The notes below the pieces were generated by a model that saw nothing but the letters and a program-made list of their open reading frames with translations, was not told where the DNA came from and did not search any database. A stretch of 64,000 nt of DNA from Ardenticatenales bacterium (GTDB lineage: Bacteria > Chloroflexota > Anaerolineae > Promineifilales > Promineifilaceae): the NCBI GenBank assembly GCA_020634515.1, contig JACKBL010000007.1:248001-312000 (forward strand). The letters are read 5' to 3'. Made by a program: the position numbers and the translations under genes. This document shows, one piece after another, positions 59,715 through 64,000 of this stretch. Every line of letters starts with the position of its first letter. The first letter of the stretch is position 1.

Positions 59715-62173
59715 TAATAGAAAACCGGATAGTGGGCCGGGTCCGCCTCATTCATGATTTCGTAGACCGCCTGGAAGATCGTCTCCGCGTTCGGTTTTGA
59801 CCAGTAATCGCCATCGGAGCCGTAGGCGGGGCGGTGTTCCTGCCCGGACAGGGTGCGCGGCTCCGAGTCCAGCCAGTAGAAGCCACCTTGCTTCTCGATT
59901 ACTTCTTGCATCATGTACGCGGTTGTGCCGCCGGGCACGTCCTCGTCCACAAACAGGATGCGGCTCGTTTTTTCCAGCGATTCCACGATCACGCCATCCA
60001 GGTCAAAAGGCAGTAGCGTTTGCACGTCGATTACTTCCGCGTCTACGTTGGCCTGCGCCAGCAAATCGGCGGCTTCCAGGGCGATGCGGCAGCACGCGCC
60101 GTAGGTGACGATGGTGATGTCCTGGCCGTGGCGCAGAATCTCGGGCACGCCCAGCGGGATCGTGTACTCGCCGATGTTTTGCGGCAGCGGTTCCTTTAGG
60201 CGATACCCGTTGAGGACTTCCACCAGCAGGGCCGGCTCATCGGCCATGAGCAGCGTGTTGTAGAAGCCTGCCGCCTGCGTCATGTTGCGCGGAACCAGCA
60301 CGTGCATGCCGCGCAGCAGGTGGATGGCTCCGGCCATGAGGGAGCCGGAATGCCAGATGCCTTCCAGCCGATGGCCGCGCGTGCGCACGATGACGGGGGC
60401 CTTCTGGCCGCCGACGGTGCGCCAGTGCAGTGTGGCCAGGTCGTCGGAGAGGATTTGCAGGGCGTAGAGTAAATAGTCGAGATATTGGATTTCGGCGATG
60501 GGGCGCAGGCCGCGCATCGCCAGGCCGATGGCCTGGCCGATGATGGTGGCTTCGCGGATGCCTGTATCGGAGACGCGCAGCGACCCATATTTTTCCTGCA
60601 ATCCGGCAAACGCCTGGTTGACGCCGCCCAACTTGCCCACGTCCTCGCCAAAAGCGATCACGCGCGGATCGCGGGTCAGCATGGCGTCGAAGCAGGCGTT
60701 CATCAGCTCGAAGCCGCTTACCAGGGGGGCGTCATCCGCGTAAATAGGCTCGACTTCGGGCACATTGAGGGCGGATTCGGCGGATTGGCTGTAGACGTGG
60801 GAGCTGTAGCGGGTGGTGTTGATGCCGTCCTGCTGTCGTTTCCATTGAATGAGCGCCTGTTTGGCGGGGATGGGTTCGTCCTTCACGGCCAGCAGCGCCT
60901 GATGCACGGCGCTCATGATCTGGCGGCGCAGGGGATTGGGGGCGCGCAGCAGGCCGCGCTTGATCTGTTGCAAGTCGCCGGCGTGGCGCGAGCTGACGGC
61001 GATGGCGTCGATGGCGTTGGCGACTTCTTGCCGTTCCTGGCGCATGGGGGCGAGGAAGGCTTCCCACGCCTGGCGGCGCAGTTCTTCGACGGTCTGGCGG
61101 TCTTCGCTTTCCATGTCATCCAGTTCCGCCGCGGTGACGATGCCTTGCGCGATCATCCAGGCGCGCATCCGCGTCAGGCCATCATAGGTTTCCTCCCAGG
61201 CGAGTCGTTCCGCTGATTTGTATCGCTCGTGGCTGCCGGAGGTGGAGTGTCCTTGTGGTTGGGTGACTTCGATGACGTGGACAATTGCCGGCACATGCTC
61301 CCGACGGGCATTGGCGACAGCTTGCCGGTAAGTGCGCAGCAGGGCGGGGTAATCCCAACCCTTCACGGTGTAGATGTCAAATCCGGGTTCGCTTTCCGTG
61401 CGCTGGAACCCTTGTAGCAGGGTGGATAAGTCCCCTTTCGTTATCTGGTATTCATTGGGTACGGAGATGCCGTAGCCATCGTCCCAAATGGAGAGAACCA
61501 CGGGGGATTGGGTGACGCCGATGGCGTTGATGGTCTCCCAGGTCAGCCCTTCGGCGCAGGTGGCGTTGCCGACCATGCCGAAGGCGACTTCGTCCCCGTT
61601 GCGCGAGAATTGGGTCAGCGATTGCAGATCGGGGAGGTGGCGGTAGAGCTTTGAGGCGTAGCCAAGTCCGAGCAGTCGGGGCATTTGCGAACCGGTGGGG
61701 GAGAGGTCGGCGGCGGTGTTTTTAGTCTGGGTCTGGTCTATCCAGCTTCCGTCGGGGTTGAGCAGGCGGGTGGCGAAGTGGGCGTTCATGGCACGCCCGC
61801 CGGTGGCGGGTTCCGCCTCCAGGTCGGCGTGGGCGTATAGTTGGGCGAAGAATTCGGGGATGGTGTTCATGCCCGTGGCAAAGGCGAAGGTTTGGTCGCG
61901 GTAGTAGCCGGACCGGAAGTCGCCGTTGCGGAAGGTGCGGGCGAGGGCGATCTGGGCGATCTCTTTGCCGTCGCCGAAGATGCCGAATTTCGCTTTGCCG
62001 CTGAGGACTTCGCGGCGGCCAATGAGGCTGGCCTGACGACTCTGGTATGCCAGCCGATAATCTCGCAGGATTTCGGCTGGCGTGGGGAGGTCCACTTCTA
62101 TATCATCTTGGGGGAGAAAGTCGGCGGGCGCGTTGTTGTTTAGTTGGGATTGGGTGGGGGATTTTGCCGGCAT
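59714..62173 (-). CDS. 2-oxoacid dehydrogenase E1, fused alpha and beta subunits
   Basis: 819 residues. The thiamine-dependent first step of a 2-oxoacid dehydrogenase. Residues about 25-400 are the alpha part ('RDYRLAYQSRQASLIGRREV', 'GYYRDQTFAFATGM', 'VAFGMVGNATCAEGLTWETI' and 'VLSIWDDGYGISVPNEYQI'). In the thiamine-diphosphate motif the usual G-D-G-x-x-N reads V-G-N-A-x-C, so Mg2+/ThDP contacts are altered. Residues about 480-819 are the beta part ('ALFDAMLTRDPRVIAFGEDV'-like, 'VSDTGIREATIIGQAIGLAM', 'VDEDVPGGTTAYMMQEVIE'). The ATG at 62173 lies in a TGCCGGCA unit, with GGAG about 13 bases upstream. E2 follows after 93 bp. Fused E1 proteins of this type are known in Bacteroidota and Chloroflexota. 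Confidence 0.92.
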   Translation of the reverse strand: MPAKSPTQSQLNNNAPADFLPQDDIEVDLPTPAEILRDYRLAYQSRQASLIGRREVLSGKAKFGIFGDGKEIAQIALARTFRNGDFRSGYYRDQTFAFATGMNTIPEFFAQLYAHADLEAEPATGGRAMNAHFATRLLNPDGSWIDQTQTKNTAADLSPTGSQMPRLLGLGYASKLYRHLPDLQSLTQFSRNGDEVAFGMVGNATCAEGLTWETINAIGVTQSPVVLSIWDDGYGISVPNEYQITKGDLSTLLQGFQRTESEPGFDIYTVKGWDYPALLRTYRQAVANARREHVPAIVHVIEVTQPQGHSTSGSHERYKSAERLAWEETYDGLTRMRAWMIAQGIVTAAELDDMESEDRQTVEELRRQAWEAFLAPMRQERQEVANAIDAIAVSSRHAGDLQQIKRGLLRAPNPLRRQIMSAVHQALLAVKDEPIPAKQALIQWKRQQDGINTTRYSSHVYSQSAESALNVPEVEPIYADDAPLVSGFELMNACFDAMLTRDPRVIAFGEDVGKLGGVNQAFAGLQEKYGSLRVSDTGIREATIIGQAIGLAMRGLRPIAEIQYLDYLLYALQILSDDLATLHWRTVGGQKAPVIVRTRGHRLEGIWHSGSLMAGAIHLLRGMHVLVPRNMTQAAGFYNTLLMADEPALLVEVLNGYRLKEPLPQNIGEYTIPLGVPEILRHGQDITIVTYGACCRIALEAADLLAQANVDAEVIDVQTLLPFDLDGVIVESLEKTSRILFVDEDVPGGTTAYMMQEVIEKQGGFYWLDSEPRTLSGQEHRPAYGSDGDYWSKPNAETIFQAVYEIMNEADPAHYPVFY

Positions 62174-62183
62174 TATACGTTCA

Positions 62184-62852
62184 TCACTCCTTTACCAGAG
62201 GGGTATAGCGGACGTTGTCAAAAGCGACACGTACCCCGCCATGACCTAGCGTTTCCACAAGCAAACCAATGTCGTCCCCCATTCCCAGGCCCGCCAGGTC
62301 CAGGCTGGACACGCTGCCAACCTCCTGGCCGTTGACGGAAAAGACCAGACCGGTTGCGTCATAGACCACGCGCAGATTGTTGGCGGCGTTTAGCCCTTCG
62401 CGGATGGCTTTCGACTCAAACCAACCATCGCCGACAAGTGGTTCGGCGGTAGTTTCGCAGCCATTGCCACACCAACCGATCCAGACGAAACCATCGCTGC
62501 TGATCTCAAAAAGGAGGAAGTTGCTCAAGTCATTGTCAACGCGGAAGATCAGGCCGTAGCCGTTGTCCAGGGGGCCTTCCGTTTGCGTGGCTTCCAGTTC
62601 ATATGTGCCCATGTCCAGGTTGCTTTTGCCGGCAGTAGACCAGAACAGACCGGAATCGCTTTTGACGTACATATCATAGACGCCATTGGCGACCTGACCC
62701 GTGGCGTCAGCGTCGTCACCCTGTCCCCAGGAGCCGGAGCTGTCGAAAGTTTCCGTGAAATCGCGGCTGCCACAGCTGACAATAGCGAAGCTAAGCAAGA
62801 GCAAAACGAGGAAGGACCAGCGAGATAGTCTTAGGGGCCGGGGTTGTTTCAT
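62184..62852 (-). CDS. Lipoprotein with LamG/DUF1080-like beta-sandwich
   Basis: 222 residues from ATG 62852, with AAAGGAG 11 bases upstream; the longer frame to 62942 is spacer. The lipoprotein signal 'WSFLVLLLLSFAIVSC' has its lipobox at Cys27. The mature part, 'FTETFDSSGSWGQGDDADAT', 'YDMYVKSDSGLFWSTAG', 'NGYGLIFRVDNDLSNFLLFE' and 'VRVAFDNVRYTPL', is a jelly-roll of the concanavalin/DUF1080 kind often found as a carbohydrate-facing module. It lies 10 bp upstream of the E1 gene on the same strand. This is an odd partner for a cytosolic enzyme, and cotranscription may be incidental. Confidence 0.82.
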   Translation of the reverse strand: MKQPRPLRLSRWSFLVLLLLSFAIVSCGSRDFTETFDSSGSWGQGDDADATGQVANGVYDMYVKSDSGLFWSTAGKSNLDMGTYELEATQTEGPLDNGYGLIFRVDNDLSNFLLFEISSDGFVWIGWCGNGCETTAEPLVGDGWFESKAIREGLNAANNLRVVYDATGLVFSVNGQEVGSVSSLDLAGLGMGDDIGLLVETLGHGGVRVAFDNVRYTPLVKE

Positions 62853-63091
62853 GTGCAAGAAAGCTCCTTTGAGAATAGTGGTCAGTGGATAGTGGATGGT
62901 TGACAGTTTGCCGTTGGTAGTAGATGGCAGAGGTCCTGGCAAATAACTTCCGGGAAGATGCTTACATTCGTGGCGGTGAACCCTGTTCAGGGGGAACGCC
63001 TGTGAAAATCCGTTATTTTACTTCGGATGTTACCCCGAATACGCACGTTGGCGCAACCCCAGAATGGTCCTGGCCGGGAGAACCGCCTGGG

Positions 63092-63122
63092 AAAATAAAA
63101 AGGGGTGCAGTTTCTGCACCCC
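63092..63122 (-). terminator. Intrinsic terminator of the Fe-S protein gene
   Basis: Stem ggggtgcag / ctgcacccc with a TTT loop (63102-63122). On the minus strand it is followed by 'tttttatttt' (63101-63092), about 35 bp after the stop at 63156. Confidence 0.88.
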
Positions 63123-63155
63123 CAGGGTAAGCGATTGCTGACACGACGGACTATA

Positions 63156-64000
63156 TCAGGCGCGAATGGCCTCGGCGACTACCTGGGCCACGTCTTTGAT
63201 TTGCATGGCGCTGCCGGCATTTTGGTTGGCATCCTTCATCATAATCGAACAGAACGGACAACCAACTGCCAACACCTCCGCGCCCGTTCCCTTTGCTTCC
63301 TCATACCGGTTGATATTCACCGCCTGGGTTCCGTGTTCCTCTTCTTTCCACATCTGCGCTCCGCCCGCGCCGCAACAGAAGGAGTTATTCTTATGGCGGT
63401 TCATTTCCAGCAGCGTCAGCCCGGCCTGCGCCAGCGCGTCGCGGGGGGCGTCGTAGATGCCGTTGTGCCGGCCCAGATAGCAGGGATCGTGGAATGTGAC
63501 TTTCTCCAGGCGATTGCCGTTGAGTTGCAACTTCCCTTTGCCCACCAGGTCGGCAATCATTTGCGTGTGGTGCAGCACGCGATAATGTCCGCCCAACGCC
63601 GGGTACTCCTTTCCCAGTGTGTGCAGGCAGTGGGGACAGCCGGTGACGATGGTTTTCTTGTCCGCCCCGACTTCGTTCAGGACTTCGATATTTCCCATAG
63701 CCATCTCAAAGAAGAGGTATTCGTTGCCGGCACGACGGGCGCTATCTCCCGTGCAAGTCTCCATGCCCCCCAAAACCGCAAAATTGACGCCGGCGCTGTG
63801 CAGCACCGTGGCAATCGCCTGGGCAATTGCCTGTCCGCCGGGATCAAATGCGCCGGCACAGCCCACCCAGTACAATACGTCGAAATCCGGGTTGTCTTCC
63901 ACGGTGGGAACCTGGAAGTCAAGCGGCTCCGTCCAGGCCATGCGGTCTTCCGTCATCCCCCACGGATTTTGCAGCCGCTCCATGCCCGTAAACGCTGCCT
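63156..64000 (-). CDS. CCG-domain (Fe-S)-binding oxidoreductase, truncated by the window end
   Basis: At least 281 residues; the frame stays open through 64000 (upstream codons read A-A-F-T-G before 'MERLQNPWG'), so the 5' end lies outside. The visible part has two cysteine-rich CCG-type blocks as in HdrB/GlpC/LutA-like proteins. The first runs from 'VLYWVGCAGAFD' to 'GGMETCTGDSARRAGNEYL' and 'VTGCPHCLHTLGKEYP'. The second is 'TFHDPCYLGRHNGIYDAPRD', 'NNSFCCGAGGAQMW' and 'AVGCPFCSIMMKD'. Larger members carry N-terminal membrane and 4Fe-4S ferredoxin domains and pass electrons to quinones; that part would be beyond the edge. The electron donor is not identifiable. Confidence 0.9.
   Translation of the reverse strand, partial: AAFTGMERLQNPWGMTEDRMAWTEPLDFQVPTVEDNPDFDVLYWVGCAGAFDPGGQAIAQAIATVLHSAGVNFAVLGGMETCTGDSARRAGNEYLFFEMAMGNIEVLNEVGADKKTIVTGCPHCLHTLGKEYPALGGHYRVLHHTQMIADLVGKGKLQLNGNRLEKVTFHDPCYLGRHNGIYDAPRDALAQAGLTLLEMNRHKNNSFCCGAGGAQMWKEEEHGTQAVNINRYEEAKGTGAEVLAVGCPFCSIMMKDANQNAGSAMQIKDVAQVVAEAIRA

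Larger units (their letters stand above)
773..63732. repeat. Highly iterated palindrome TGCCGGCA, about 90 copies across the window
   Basis: Found at, for example, 773-780, 12823-12830, 33805-33812, 37530-37537, 39307-39314, 43787-43794, 45914-45921, 54650-54657, 56883-56890, 57005-57012 and 63725-63732. It lies both inside genes (any frame) and between them, very often extended to ATGCCGGCAT. The count is mine by eye. At about 62% GC, about two copies would be expected by chance in 64 kb. It behaves like the HIP1 palindrome of cyanobacteria, with a different sequence. Confidence 0.85.

Overview
The window looks like a chromosomal segment of a high-GC (roughly 60%+) member of the Chloroflexota, most likely the Anaerolineae/Caldilineae/Ardenticatenia side of the phylum. 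This is an inference from gene style: exported proteins with long Pro-Thr linkers, stalks rich in T-Q-T-A repeats, very large beta-helix surface proteins, an E1 alpha-beta fusion, an AroK-AroB fusion, and a MutL-like gene cluster. No rRNA, phage, transposase or CRISPR array is visible.

Layout. 496-9049 (minus) is a tightly packed seven-gene operon behind a good sigma70-type promoter. It encodes a small helical protein, three membrane proteins, a 1142-residue zinc-ribbon protein carrying about 17-19 copies of a P-D-W-L-like motif, a glutamate mutase MutL-like ASKHA ATPase, and a barrel-sandwich/KOW-like protein. I regard it as the best candidate for an undescribed system. 9595-13853 (plus) holds a helicase-C-terminal-like protein, pgl and pgi. 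13964-27762 (minus) is two secreted beta-helix proteins, one of 3990 residues. 28148-32472 has a Flp-like pilin, a NarL-type response regulator, two tandem leaderless (cytosolic) HtrA-like proteases and an ArsR-type regulator. 32628-42242 is mixed housekeeping: S9 peptidase, thioredoxin-like lipoprotein, Rieske protein, KptA, AroKB, a membrane SpoIIE-type phosphatase, a YcaQ-type DNA glycosylase and a YdeI-type protein. 42667-51843 holds three tRNAs (Lys-CTT, Pro-GGG, Leu-TAG), a Usp-DUF389-SH3 fusion, envelope proteins, clpP and tig. 51973-64000 holds a tandem-Nudix protein, a HIT protein, a DUF3160 lipoprotein, a SpoU methyltransferase, 2-oxoacid dehydrogenase E2 and fused E1, a lipoprotein and a truncated CCG-type Fe-S protein running off the end.

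Two genome-scale signals cut across the genes. The 8-bp palindrome TGCCGGCA occurs about 90 times by hand count, where about 2 would be expected. At most sites I inspected the plus strand turns from G-rich to C-rich across the palindrome, whichever strand is coding. There are also at least five families of short dispersed inverted repeats in intergenic DNA. Some of them run into genes: one supplies the last codons and stop of pgi, and one overlies an apparent start codon upstream of the helicase-like gene.
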